This document shows, in pieces, positions 7,563-16,140 of a DNA stretch of 55,924 nucleotides. The stretch lies in contig JAWUVP010000035.1 of the NCBI GenBank assembly GCA_034112285.1, positions 1-55,924 of the forward strand, written 5' to 3'. A model generated the notes under the pieces. The model did no database searches, was not told the origin of the DNA, and worked only from the letters and a program-made list of their open reading frames with translations. Numbering within the stretch: position 1 is the stretch's first letter; each line of letters starts with the position of its first letter. This DNA comes from JAWUVP01 sp034112285. GTDB taxonomy: Bacteria > Pseudomonadota > Gammaproteobacteria > JABDGN01. The position numbers were made by a program, and so were the translations under genes.

Positions 7563-8384
7563 TTAAAACAATACGCCTAAACTTAAGCTAACAATATTCA
7601 CCCAAATTTTTTGTTTGGCGCGGCCTTCATAAACAGGGATATTCCACATATCGGCATAAGCCACTTTATCGGCAAGTTCAATATAAACAGGCTTATAAAC
7701 CACATATTGCAAACCAGCCTCTCCGCCTACTGTCCAGCCATTTAATTGCCACCAGCCATGCGTGAAGCCAACCGCGTTAGAAAACGTTTTATTGCCAACA
7801 TCATTCTTGTTACCCATAACCGTATTTTCCGCGTGAGGCAGCATAATGCCGGCCCCAGCTTTAAATACTGCCGACAAGCTGTGGCGATCTTGTATTGTGC
7901 CAATGAGCCCCAAACGACGCACAATGTTAATCATTATGTGATTTGCCCCATTGTGTAGCTTGTAATCGAAGAAATCTTTGTTTAGCGCTTCATTTTTGTT
8001 GACCGGTTTGCCATCTATTTTCCCCGTGACTTTTGAAATCTGGCCAAGGTCGGTGTTATATTTAGTGTGATCCAAGCTAAATTCCACTGCCCATTTATGC
8101 TGCGGGTCTAGGTAGCGGCCAACACGAATGTTATATTGTGGCACAGTGAGGCCTTTACCAAATACATCCGAATTCCATTGCTTGTCATCTCCGCCTGAAA
8201 CATCGTGTATAGTGAAATCATTGTTTAACGCACCCTGCTTAACATGAATGTCACTCCGGCCCCATGTGTCACCGCTGTAACCCCAAGAAGCATACCAATT
8301 GCTTTGTGCGTAGGCTGCTGATGCATTGAGAGCAAACAGACTAAGAAAACTGAGCATAATAAGGTAATGTTTTGGCTGATTCAT
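7563..8384 (-). CDS. putative outer-membrane beta-barrel protein
   Basis: A 273-residue protein with a signal peptide ending SAAYA (cleavage before QSNWYASWGYSG). The mature part is rich in aromatic, alternating strands (WYASWGYSGDTW, YNIRVGRYLDPQHKWAVEFSLDH, IWVNIVSLSLGVLF) and ends in phenylalanine, as barrel proteins do. The size suggests an 8- to 12-stranded barrel. The WAVEFSLDHTKY style resembles acyloxyacyl hydrolase or lipid-A deacylase-like barrels, but no catalytic motif could be confirmed, so this stays a structural call. AGGA precedes the ATG. It is a single gene ending 73 bp before the tRNA-Arg. Confidence 0.65.
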   Translation of the reverse strand: MNQPKHYLIMLSFLSLFALNASAAYAQSNWYASWGYSGDTWGRSDIHVKQGALNNDFTIHDVSGGDDKQWNSDVFGKGLTVPQYNIRVGRYLDPQHKWAVEFSLDHTKYNTDLGQISKVTGKIDGKPVNKNEALNKDFFDYKLHNGANHIMINIVRRLGLIGTIQDRHSLSAVFKAGAGIMLPHAENTVMGNKNDVGNKTFSNAVGFTHGWWQLNGWTVGGEAGLQYVVYKPVYIELADKVAYADMWNIPVYEGRAKQKIWVNIVSLSLGVLF

Positions 8385-8550
8385 GGTGGTTCCTGCTGCT
8401 AATTTGCGAGGATTTTACCTTACTTTAAGATTTTTTCCAGTTATAATACATGACAAGCTAGGGAATTCACTGGCTTCTTTTAATGCTGGCTTAACCTTGC
8501 TTTGATATAATGGAAACCATAGAACAATAATTAGGGATAGAGATAGTGAT

Positions 8551-9672
8551 ATGCAATACAAATTAAACCTACACAAAGAAAAAAATTCGGTATCAACCGC
8601 ACAGAAATCTTCAGCAATAAGCCATGAGATCCCAAACGATAAATTAACAACCTGTGCCCCTATTAAAAAAGGCGATTTCATAATACGGACACCTAGCTCC
8701 GACACACCTTTTTCAGTAATCAAAGTGGTCCATATAGAAAAAAACCGTATAGATTATGCGCCTATTGGAACAGACCCAATTGACTTTCTTGTTATCAAAG
8801 CCTATACCAGCATGCCTCCACAGGCACACCGCCATTTCAAAAAATGGAACATGACGGAAGAACAGCCGCATCAGCAGTCTATCAATTTACAAAACAAAAA
8901 TTTAGAACGATTAGAAATTTTTAAAACACGCGATCTTAATTATTTAGCCCATGTTTTATGGGACTTACGTGTTAAGCGTAGAGTCAGTGGCTACTTATTT
9001 ATTTGTCCTAGGCAACAACAACGCCTAAGAGAGTTAAATACTCCAAACGGTAAGCGCCACATGAACACTTTATTAAAAAGATGCGGATCAATTATTAAAG
9101 ATCCAGGCGTACACCGCAACAGAGTCTTAAACGCAGTCACCATGTTTGGCCTTACCGTATCAAGCATAACCGACTTTCCTGGCATGACATTTGTGTGGAA
9201 CCGTGTTTTTGACAAGTTGAAAAATGAGATATCAGAACATTACGCCGCTATCGACAGGGAAACACTCGCCTCCACCAGCACGCCCAGCACACCCAAAATG
9301 AGAGCGCAAACAGAAACCAATATGTCTAAATTACTTGAAGCGATTGCAAGAGATTACTGGGAAACCATGCGCTTATATGAGCTAGAACTGAATGGACAAA
9401 GCCTTAAAAAACCACTAACTGAAGAAGAGACGAATAACGTTCGTGCTTTACGGTTCGAAGCAAAATACAATGTGCGCGGTGCGATAGACATGCTAAGAGA
9501 AGTCCTAAATTTGATGGAATCAGATTTAGATAAAATGAAAACAACCAGTGCTAAGCCGCTAAAAGTGCATGAGCTGCCACCTCAAACACCGGCTGCGTCA
9601 CAAAGAAGAAGATACAAAATTGGGGATTCAGATTATCTAACCCCACCTAGGCCCACCGTCCCTGGAGCTTAA
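8551..9672 (+). CDS. hypothetical protein, no recognised family
   Basis: A 373-residue protein, hydrophilic, without signal peptide or membrane segment. It is basic and helix-rich in the middle (RVKRRVSGYLFICPRQQQRLREL), with a probable helical region near residues 240-330 (SKLLEAIARDYWETMRLYELE ... GAIDMLREVLNLMESDLDKM). It ends in a proline-rich tail. RBS-like AGGGATAGAG lies before the ATG, and a TATAAT at 8506-8511 could be its -10. Its first residues (MQYKLNLHK) loosely resemble those of the other orphan at 25743 (MLYKIDTHR). If the host has a type IV secretion system an effector role is possible, but nothing here proves it. Confidence 0.6.
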   Translation: MQYKLNLHKEKNSVSTAQKSSAISHEIPNDKLTTCAPIKKGDFIIRTPSSDTPFSVIKVVHIEKNRIDYAPIGTDPIDFLVIKAYTSMPPQAHRHFKKWNMTEEQPHQQSINLQNKNLERLEIFKTRDLNYLAHVLWDLRVKRRVSGYLFICPRQQQRLRELNTPNGKRHMNTLLKRCGSIIKDPGVHRNRVLNAVTMFGLTVSSITDFPGMTFVWNRVFDKLKNEISEHYAAIDRETLASTSTPSTPKMRAQTETNMSKLLEAIARDYWETMRLYELELNGQSLKKPLTEEETNNVRALRFEAKYNVRGAIDMLREVLNLMESDLDKMKTTSAKPLKVHELPPQTPAASQRRRYKIGDSDYLTPPRPTVPGA

Positions 9673-9713
9673 CCATGGATGGCAATAGCCAAGGCATAAA
9701 TAACACTAACTCT

Positions 9714-9742
9714 GAGAAAACATTACAAAAAAATGTTTTCTC
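9714..9742. terminator. stem-loop between convergent genes
   Basis: GAGAAAACATT and AATGTTTTCTC form a perfect 11-bp stem with an A-rich 7-base loop, placed between the stop of the orphan gene (9672) and the stop of sufT (9753). It could end transcription from both sides, although no separate T tract follows the stem in either direction. Confidence 0.5.
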
Positions 9743-9752
9743 ACGCTGTGCA

Positions 9753-10229
9753 TTAAAACATACCCAGTTCTAACCTTGCCGCTTCACTCATGCGCTCTTG
9801 CGTCCAAGGTGGATCCCACACAATTTCCACTTCTGCCGTGTCCACATCTTCAGCTGCCGTTACCGCGCCTTCCACCATGCTAGGAAACAAATGCGCCACA
9901 GGGCAGCCGGGAGCGGTTAAGGTCATAACAATAACCACGTGTTGCTCAGGTTTAATAATTATTTTATAAATCAAACCCAAATCATAAATATTCACCGGAA
10001 TTTCAGGGTCATAAACCGTGGCCAATTTGGCAATGACTTGGCGGGCAACATTGGCGTCACCTTCTACTTCACAAAACAAATCATCGGTCGCAGACTCTAA
10101 AGTCAACGGCGTGGGCTTGTCTATGGGTTCATTGACCGACAAAAATTCATCCACAACTTTTTGCTTGGTTAATTTGGGCTCAATAACCGACAACATTTCG
10201 TCTGTTACTGGCGGGGGCGTTTCACTCAT
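9753..10229 (-). CDS. sufT: SUF system Fe-S assembly protein SufT (MIP18/DUF59 domain)
   Basis: A 158-residue protein of the MIP18/PaaD-like DUF59 family. The domain occupies the C-terminal two thirds, with YDPEIPVNIYDLGLIY near residue 73 and the conserved cysteine motif TAPGCPVAHLF near residue 107. An N-terminal extension of about 55 residues precedes it, as in other SUF-linked members. SufT proteins take part in Fe-S cluster maturation or delivery. It is the last gene of the suf operon, 11 bp after sufU. Confidence 0.88.
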   Translation of the reverse strand: MSETPPPVTDEMLSVIEPKLTKQKVVDEFLSVNEPIDKPTPLTLESATDDLFCEVEGDANVARQVIAKLATVYDPEIPVNIYDLGLIYKIIIKPEQHVVIVMTLTAPGCPVAHLFPSMVEGAVTAAEDVDTAEVEIVWDPPWTQERMSEAARLELGMF

Positions 10230-10240
10230 GTTTTCACCTT

Positions 10241-10687
10241 TTATTCCGTTGTTGCCGCAGCATTACCTTCTAAAGCAGCTAATAAAGTATGCCACGCTAA
10301 GCTCGCGCACTTTACCCGCGAAGGGTATTTGTTAACGCCCGCTAAAATAATTAACTTTCCTAAATTTTCGTGATTTGCATCAGGGCTTTTCGTCACCATG
10401 TCGGTAAACTCACTCATGGCCTCTTTTGCTTGCGTAACCGTTTTATCTTTTAAAAACTGGCTCATTAACGAGGCCGACGCGGTTGAGATGGCACAGCCCT
10501 CGCCAGTGAATTTCACCGCCGTAATCACATCGTTTGCATCTACTTTTAAATATAGACTTAGCTCATCACCACACAAGGGATTAAAACCATCGGCTTTATG
10601 GCTGCAATCTAGCATTTCACCGCTATTACGCGGTTTAGTGCCATGATCAATAATCACCTGTTGATATAATTCTTGTAATTCATTCAT
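10241..10687 (-). CDS. sufU: SufU/IscU-like Fe-S scaffold or sulfur-transfer protein
   Basis: A 148-residue NifU-N-type protein (MNELQELYQQVIIDHGTKPRN). Its three conserved cysteines lie in NPLCGDEL (near 39), GEGCAISTASASLM (near 65) and RVKCASLAWHTL (near 127). The insert between the second and third cysteines identifies the SufU rather than the IscU type. In organisms with SufS, SufU receives sulfur from the SufS persulfide. It overlaps sufS by 8 bp, which supports direct partnership and coupled translation. Confidence 0.9.
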   Translation of the reverse strand: MNELQELYQQVIIDHGTKPRNSGEMLDCSHKADGFNPLCGDELSLYLKVDANDVITAVKFTGEGCAISTASASLMSQFLKDKTVTQAKEAMSEFTDMVTKSPDANHENLGKLIILAGVNKYPSRVKCASLAWHTLLAALEGNAAATTE

Positions 10688-11906
10688 TATTAAACATCTC
10701 TTGTACTTTACGGATACCCGCCATCAGCGCATCGACTTCTTCTACCGTATTATAAATTGAAAATGACGCGCGCACCGTAGCAGGCACTTTAAAAAATTTC
10801 ATTACCGGCATAGCGCAATGATGCCCTGTGCGCACCGCAATGCCTTGGCTATCTAAAATAGTACCTAGATCATGCGGGTGAATGCCTTGAATCACAAACG
10901 ATAAAATACTGGCTTTATTCGCCGCGGTGCCAATTAAGCGCATACCCGGCATCTGCTCTGCCTGCTCGGTTGCATAGGCCAGTAATTGCTGCTCATAGGC
11001 CTGAATAGCAGGTATGCCTAAGCGATTAATATAATCAATGGCCGTGCCTAAACCAATGGCGCCCACAATGTTGGGTGTGCCGGCTTCAAACTTATTAGGA
11101 ATAGGCGCATACGTGGTTTTTTCAAAGCTCACTTGGCGAATCATATCGCCCCCGCTTTGATACGGCGACATAGCGTTTAACAATTCTGCTTTGCCATATA
11201 AAAACCCTACACCCGTAGGGCCAAATAATTTATGCCCCGAACACGTGTAAAAATCACAGTCCATGGCTTGCACGTCAACGAGGGTCATAGCCAGCGCTTG
11301 GGCGCCGTCAATTAAAATTTTGGCGCCAACCGCATGTGCCATTTTCGTCATTTGGGCAACGGGGTTAACCGTTCCCAACGCATTAGAAATATGATTCACA
11401 GCCACTAATTTTGTTTTGGCTGACAGTAAGGCGGCAAACTCATCCAGCATAATTTCGCCTTGCTGGTTGATGGGTGCAACTTTCAATATTGCCCCGGTTT
11501 GCTCACATAATATTTGCCAAGGCACAATATTGGAGTGATGCTCAAGCGCACTAATAACAATCTCTTCACCCGCTTTAATAAATTGGCGACCAAAACTTTG
11601 CGCCACCAAATTAATGGCTTCCGTTGTACCTCGGCAAAAAATAATCTCTTCAACTTGGGCGGCATTAATAAACGTTTGGCAAGTTTTCCGCGCTTGCTCA
11701 TAGTCGGCCGTTGCCGCTTCACTTAAAGCATGCACGCCACGGTGAATGTTGGCGTTAATTTTTTGGTAATAATGCGTAATGGTATCAATCACGCAATTCG
11801 GCTTTTGCGTGGTGGCCGCATTGTCTAAATAAACTAATGGGTTGCCATTAATTTGTTGATCTAAAATAGGAAAGTCGGCGCGAACAGCTTGCACATCAAA
11901 AATCAT
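10680..11906 (-). CDS. sufS: SufS cysteine desulfurase
   Basis: A 408-residue PLP enzyme (class II NifS-like) that takes sulfur from L-cysteine, leaving alanine. The PLP lysine lies in SGHKLFGPTGVGFLYG near residue 226. The catalytic cysteine in RTGHHCAMP falls at residue 364, the same number as in E. coli SufS. Conserved segments VYLDNAATTQKP, NIHRGVHALSEAAT and GTTEAINLVAQS are present. It overlaps sufD by 4 bp and sufU by 8 bp, so translation of sufD-sufS-sufU is tightly linked. Confidence 0.97.
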   Translation of the reverse strand: MIFDVQAVRADFPILDQQINGNPLVYLDNAATTQKPNCVIDTITHYYQKINANIHRGVHALSEAATADYEQARKTCQTFINAAQVEEIIFCRGTTEAINLVAQSFGRQFIKAGEEIVISALEHHSNIVPWQILCEQTGAILKVAPINQQGEIMLDEFAALLSAKTKLVAVNHISNALGTVNPVAQMTKMAHAVGAKILIDGAQALAMTLVDVQAMDCDFYTCSGHKLFGPTGVGFLYGKAELLNAMSPYQSGGDMIRQVSFEKTTYAPIPNKFEAGTPNIVGAIGLGTAIDYINRLGIPAIQAYEQQLLAYATEQAEQMPGMRLIGTAANKASILSFVIQGIHPHDLGTILDSQGIAVRTGHHCAMPVMKFFKVPATVRASFSIYNTVEEVDALMAGIRKVQEMFNNE

Positions 11907-13165
11907 AACATCAACTCCTGTAGCTGTGCATCGGCCACAAACCAGTGCGCTAAATGTTGGGTGAAAAAAGCTTGTATTGTTTCATCCTCAATTTTTTCCA
12001 CTACGTCATGGGCAAAACCAAAGGTTAATAATTTCTCGGCTATCTCTAAACTAACACCACGTGATTGCATATAAAATAGGGCTTTATCATCTAACTGCCC
12101 TACCGTGGCGCCATGCGCACACTTCACGTCGTCGGCATAGATTTCTAATTCGGGTTTGGTGTCAATTTCACATTCTCTAGAGAGCAGTAAGTTAGCATTG
12201 TGTTGCGCAGAATCAACTTTTTGCGCATCCGCTTGCACCAACACACGGCCGTTAAAGACACCGTGAGCTTTATTATCCAGCACGCCTTTATAGAGCTCGT
12301 TACTAAAAGTATGTGCACAGGCATGCTCAATCACCGTGTGGTTATCCATATGTTGCTTGTCACGCGCCAAATAAGCACCGAACAATTCACATTGCGCTTG
12401 CTCTGCTAATAATGCGGTGTGTAAATCATTACGGACAAACTTACCCCCTAAATCCAAATTGAAACTGGTTAAGGTACTACTCGCCGCTTGTTGCACACTA
12501 ATAAACGCCGTGTGTTTTGCCGCCAGCGCTTCTTGTTGCAATTTATAATAATGTAAATGACTTTGCCCAGCGAGCTTCACTTCAGTAACGCTATTACGCC
12601 AGTAATCAAGCTCGTCGTTGGCGCTAATATATTGCTCAATAACACTAACTTTAGCGGCAGCATCTAGCTTAATTAAATTGCGCGTGTGAACCACTTGGTC
12701 AGCGTCTAAATCAGTTGCTAGCTGTATAATATGAATCGGTTTATCAACGGCGCTGCTCACCTGTAAGTAATATCCCTCGGTAAATAACAAGGTGTTCAAA
12801 GCCGTAAAGCCGGCTTCAGCCATCGGCACAGCCGTGCCGAGCTCAGGCGCTTGGTCAATAGGGACTAATCGCACCCCGGCAATATTCAACTCTGCTTGCA
12901 ATTGCCCATTAATAATTAATATTTGATGCGCCTCTGCCAACCAAGCTTGCTGTGTGCCAGCAGCTGTGGATGCAGTGGCAGGCCGATATACTTCACGTAA
13001 TAAAGATTTAGGATTGCTGTATTTCCACTTCTCGGTTTTTAAAGCCGGAAAGCCAAAAGCTTGCAAATCATTCGCGGCTTGTTCGCGCAACGCCACAAAC
13101 CCCGCACGCGGTGTCTGCTCGGCTTGCTCTAAATATTCTTCAACATGTTGAAAACTTGCTCTCAT
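11903..13165 (-). CDS. sufD: SufD Fe-S assembly scaffold subunit
   Basis: A 420-residue SufB/SufD-family protein, the SufD member of the SufBC2D complex on which clusters are built. The C-terminal beta-helix has LLSRECEIDTKPELEIYADDVKCAHGATVGQLDD, with the conserved CAHG and the EIDTKPELEI block of the family (quoted here in pieces), followed by ALFYMQSRGVS. The N-terminal 100 residues are variable, as usual. A palindromic repeat fills the 177-bp gap to sufC upstream, so SufD may be expressed at a different level from SufB and SufC. Confidence 0.94.
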   Translation of the reverse strand: MRASFQHVEEYLEQAEQTPRAGFVALREQAANDLQAFGFPALKTEKWKYSNPKSLLREVYRPATASTAAGTQQAWLAEAHQILIINGQLQAELNIAGVRLVPIDQAPELGTAVPMAEAGFTALNTLLFTEGYYLQVSSAVDKPIHIIQLATDLDADQVVHTRNLIKLDAAAKVSVIEQYISANDELDYWRNSVTEVKLAGQSHLHYYKLQQEALAAKHTAFISVQQAASSTLTSFNLDLGGKFVRNDLHTALLAEQAQCELFGAYLARDKQHMDNHTVIEHACAHTFSNELYKGVLDNKAHGVFNGRVLVQADAQKVDSAQHNANLLLSRECEIDTKPELEIYADDVKCAHGATVGQLDDKALFYMQSRGVSLEIAEKLLTFGFAHDVVEKIEDETIQAFFTQHLAHWFVADAQLQELML

Positions 13166-13189
13166 ATATTTACTCTATTTCGTTTGTAC

Positions 13190-13306
13190 CCTTCCTTGCC
13201 GTAGCGAGGAGCGTAGCGTTATAAAAATCTTCCCCCGTCATAGCGACGCGGCAATCTCCACATTTAACACGAGATTGCCGCGCCCTGCGGGCTCGCAACG
13301 ACGGGG
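13190..13306. repeat. dispersed palindromic repeat inside the suf operon
   Basis: The main palindrome runs 13232-13306: outer arms CCCCGTC and GACGGGG, inner arms GCGGCAATCTC and GAGATTGCCGC around an 11-base loop. A degenerate half copy (TAGCGAGGAGCGTAGCG) precedes it at 13197-13218. The same family occurs at 18777-18884 and 25497-25584. It sits in the sufC-sufD gap and would form a strong hairpin in the operon mRNA. Confidence 0.85.
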
Positions 13307-13342
13307 CTTTTTGTTCACCCGCTCCCCATCGCCAAAATCCCG

Positions 13343-14092
13343 TTATGCAGCCTCAGTATTCAACCAGCCATAACCTTCTTTTTCTAATTCTAGGGCTAAT
13401 TCTTTACCGCCTGATTTAACGATCTTGCCGTCAGCAAGCACATGCACAAAATCAGGCTCAATGTAATCTAACAAACGCTGGTAATGCGTCACCACAATAA
13501 AGCTACGCTTTGAGTCACGCAATTTGTTCACCCCATCGGCGACAATTTTTAACGCATCAATATCAAGGCCTGAATCGGTTTCATCTAAAATGGCTAACTT
13601 AGGTTCCAGCAGTGCCATTTGCAAAATTTCATTACGCTTTTTTTCACCCCCAGAAAAGCCGACATTCACATCGCGGTACAAAAATTTCTCTGGCATTTTT
13701 AATTCTTTAACTTTGCTTTTGATCAAAGCAATAAAGTCCATCGCATCTACATCCTCTTCACCCTGATGCTTGCGAATAGCGTTATAAGCCGCACGCAAAA
13801 AATAAATATTCGTTACCCCAGGAATTTCCACCGGATATTGAAAAGCCAAAAATAACCCTTCACGCGCCCGCATATCTGCCTCGAGCTCAAATAAATCCTT
13901 ATCTAAAAATTCCACAGAACCTTTAGTCACGTCATACCCAGGTCGCCCCGCCAAAACATTACCCAAGGTGCTCTTACCGGCCCCATTAGGCCCCATAATC
14001 GCATGCACTTCTCCAGGATTAACCTCAAGATTAAGCCCCTTCAAAATGTCCTTACCTTCAACTCCAGCATGTAAATCATTTACTTTTAACAT
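13343..14092 (-). CDS. sufC: SufC ATPase
   Basis: A 249-residue ABC-type soluble ATPase of the SufBC2D complex. The start is the ATG at 14092 (MLKVNDLHAGVEGKDIL), preceded by AGAGAG; an in-frame GTG nine bases earlier is unlikely. Walker A is GPNGAGKST near residue 34, the ABC signature is FSGGEKKRNEIL near 143, Walker B is PKLAILDETDSGLDID near 165, and the switch histidine is in VTHYQRLLDYI. ATP hydrolysis reshapes the SufB-SufD scaffold. It follows sufB after 95 bp. Confidence 0.97.
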   Translation of the reverse strand: MLKVNDLHAGVEGKDILKGLNLEVNPGEVHAIMGPNGAGKSTLGNVLAGRPGYDVTKGSVEFLDKDLFELEADMRAREGLFLAFQYPVEIPGVTNIYFLRAAYNAIRKHQGEEDVDAMDFIALIKSKVKELKMPEKFLYRDVNVGFSGGEKKRNEILQMALLEPKLAILDETDSGLDIDALKIVADGVNKLRDSKRSFIVVTHYQRLLDYIEPDFVHVLADGKIVKSGGKELALELEKEGYGWLNTEAA

Positions 14093-14187
14093 AAAAATCA
14101 CTCTCTAATAACAAATTCAAATAGCGATGCGTCAGCGAGCCTAACATCACACTCCACAACCCCAGGGCGCAGAAGCCCGAGCCCAAA

Positions 14188-15636
14188 CTACCCCACAGAC
14201 CCCTCTAAACTAATCCCCAACAACTTCTGCGCTTCAACCGCAAACTCCATCGGTAACTCGCGCATCACTTCCTTACAAAAGCCATTCACAATCATAGACA
14301 CCGCATCTTCCATATCCAACCCGCGCTGCTGACACAAAAACAACTGATCATCACTAATTTTAGACGTCGTTGCTTCATGCTCAACCTTAGCTGTAGGATT
14401 TTTCACTTCCATATAAGGAAACGTATGTGCGCCACATTTATCACCGACCAACATAGAATCACACTGCGTATAATTGCGCGCATTTTCTGCGCCTTTATTT
14501 ATTTTCACTAAACCGCGGTACGTATTTTGCCCGCGCCCAGCAGAAATGCCTTTAGCAATAATGGTGCTGGTGGTATTTTTTCCCAAGTGATACATTTTAG
14601 TGCCTGTATCGGCTTGCTGACATTTATTGGTTAGCGCAACCGAATAAAATTCACCCACAGAATTGTCACCTTGCAAAATCACACTCGGATATTTCCAAGT
14701 GATCGCCGAGCCGGTTTCTACTTGCGTCCAGGAAATTTTAGAACTTTCACCGCGGCAAGCACCCCGCTTAGTCACAAAATTAAAAATGCCACCCACGCCG
14801 TTTTCATCGCCCGGGTACCAGTTTTGCACCGTAGAATATTTAATTTGCGCCCTCTCTAACGCCACAATCTCGACCACCGCCGCATGCAATTGATTTTCAT
14901 CACGCATGGGCGCCGTGCAACCTTCTAAATAACTCACATACGCATCATCGTCAGCAATAATTAATGTACGCTCAAATTGTCCGGTGTTAGCCGCATTAAT
15001 ACGAAAATAGGTCGACAACTCCATAGGGCAACGCACACCTTTAGGAATGTACACAAACGTGCCATCACTAAACACCGCCGCATTTAACGCCGCAAAGAAG
15101 TTATCACCCGCAGGTACCACAGAGCCTAAATATTTTTTAATCAATTCAGGATGCTCTTGCACCGCCTCTGAAAACGAACAAAAGATAACACCTTCTTTAG
15201 CCAACTTATCTTTAAAGGTAGTGGCTACCGAGACACTATCAAACACCGCATCCACCGCCACGCCGGCCAAGAACTGTTGCTCCAATAAAGGTATGCCTAA
15301 TTTTTCATAGGTGCGTAACAATTCAGGGTCTACATCATCTAAGCTTTTAGGGCCATCGGTTGGTAACTTAGGCGCGGAGTAATAAATAATAGTTTGATAA
15401 TCAATCGGTTTATATTTCAATTGCGCCCAGGCATGAGGCTCTGTCATAGTCAGCCAATGGCGGTAGGCTTTTAAACGCCATTCCAGCATAAACTCGGGCT
15501 CATTTTTTTTGGCAGAAATAAGGCGCACCACGTCTTCACTCAAGCCGGGCGCAATAGTGTCACTTTCAATGTCGGTAACAAAGCCATGTTCATAATCTTT
15601 ATTGATTAGCTCATTTAACTGTTGCTCACTACTCAT
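14188..15636 (-). CDS. sufB: SufB Fe-S scaffold subunit
   Basis: A 482-residue SufB, the main cluster scaffold of SufBC2D and the most conserved suf protein. Characteristic segments are PTDGPKSLDDVDPELL near 93, FSDGTFVYIPKGVRCPMELSTYFR near 190 (read in two pieces), LEGCTAPMRDENQLHAAVVE near 238, and NARNYTQCDSMLVGDKCGAHTFPY near 385, which contains the cysteine proposed as the assembly site in E. coli SufB. The last residues carry MEFAVEAQKLLGISLEGSVG. It starts 8 bp after the regulator gene, so the two are co-transcribed. Confidence 0.97.
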   Translation of the reverse strand: MSSEQQLNELINKDYEHGFVTDIESDTIAPGLSEDVVRLISAKKNEPEFMLEWRLKAYRHWLTMTEPHAWAQLKYKPIDYQTIIYYSAPKLPTDGPKSLDDVDPELLRTYEKLGIPLLEQQFLAGVAVDAVFDSVSVATTFKDKLAKEGVIFCSFSEAVQEHPELIKKYLGSVVPAGDNFFAALNAAVFSDGTFVYIPKGVRCPMELSTYFRINAANTGQFERTLIIADDDAYVSYLEGCTAPMRDENQLHAAVVEIVALERAQIKYSTVQNWYPGDENGVGGIFNFVTKRGACRGESSKISWTQVETGSAITWKYPSVILQGDNSVGEFYSVALTNKCQQADTGTKMYHLGKNTTSTIIAKGISAGRGQNTYRGLVKINKGAENARNYTQCDSMLVGDKCGAHTFPYMEVKNPTAKVEHEATTSKISDDQLFLCQQRGLDMEDAVSMIVNGFCKEVMRELPMEFAVEAQKLLGISLEGSVG

Positions 15637-15644
15637 ACTTTAGC

Positions 15645-16082
15645 TCACTTATAAAACGTTAGTGGAATTTCATTCCGGTTCAATGGACGGCACATTTGCT
15701 GCAAGGAAATATTTTGCAGCACATTGGCAATAACTTTACTAATAGTCATCCAATTATCTTTGACTTCACAGTCAGCTTCAATGGCGCAAGAGCCCTGAGC
15801 TTTTTCGCATTCAGTCATGGCTATTTCACCATCTAAAATGTTCACAATATCAGCCAGTGAAATATCATCGGCCGATTTAGCCAACAAATAGCCACCCTGG
15901 CTACCCTGCTGTGATGACAGCAAGCCAGCCTTGGTCAACAGCTTCAATACTTTACTCACCGTGGGCTGAGAAACCTGGGTTTTTTCTGCCAGCTCAGCCG
16001 CGCTAAACATGTGCTCGGGCAGCGCATGCATGGCGAGTAACATTTTAGTGCCGTAATCGGCAATTTTACTGATGCGAATCAT
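15645..16082 (-). CDS. sufR: Rrf2-family regulator of the suf operon
   Basis: A 145-residue Rrf2 protein related to IscR. The start chosen is the ATG at 16082 (MIRISKIADYGTKML): the ATG at 16109 lies about where transcription should begin from the visible promoter, and MIRIS matches the usual start of the family. The winged helix spans residues 1-60 (SQPTVSKVLKLLTKAGLLSS). Three cysteines at 92, 99 and 105 match the Fe-S ligands of IscR (92, 98, 104), so it probably senses cluster supply with a bound Fe-S cluster. As the first gene of the operon it likely controls itself. Confidence 0.93.
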   Translation of the reverse strand: MIRISKIADYGTKMLLAMHALPEHMFSAAELAEKTQVSQPTVSKVLKLLTKAGLLSSQQGSQGGYLLAKSADDISLADIVNILDGEIAMTECEKAQGSCAIEADCEVKDNWMTISKVIANVLQNISLQQMCRPLNRNEIPLTFYK

Positions 16083-16103
16083 ATAGGACCAAATTTGTGC
16101 TAT
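16083..16103. promoter_or_regulatory. putative Rrf2 operator in the suf leader
   Basis: ATAGGAC (16083-16089) and GTGCTAT (16097-16103) form a 7-7-7 imperfect palindrome with one mismatch per arm. It fills the short leader between the predicted start of transcription and the regulator ATG at 16082. A regulator bound here would block its own promoter clearance. It does not match the IscR type 1 box closely. Confidence 0.4.
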
Positions 16104-16112
16104 TTCCATTGT

Positions 16113-16140
16113 ATGATACCTGGCTGAGCTAAAAAATCAA
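16113..16140 (-). promoter_or_regulatory. suf operon promoter
   Basis: On the minus strand a -35 TTGATT (16135-16140), a 16-bp spacer and a -10 TATCAT (16113-16118) place the start of transcription near 16106, about 24 bases before the regulator ATG at 16082. Confidence 0.55.
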
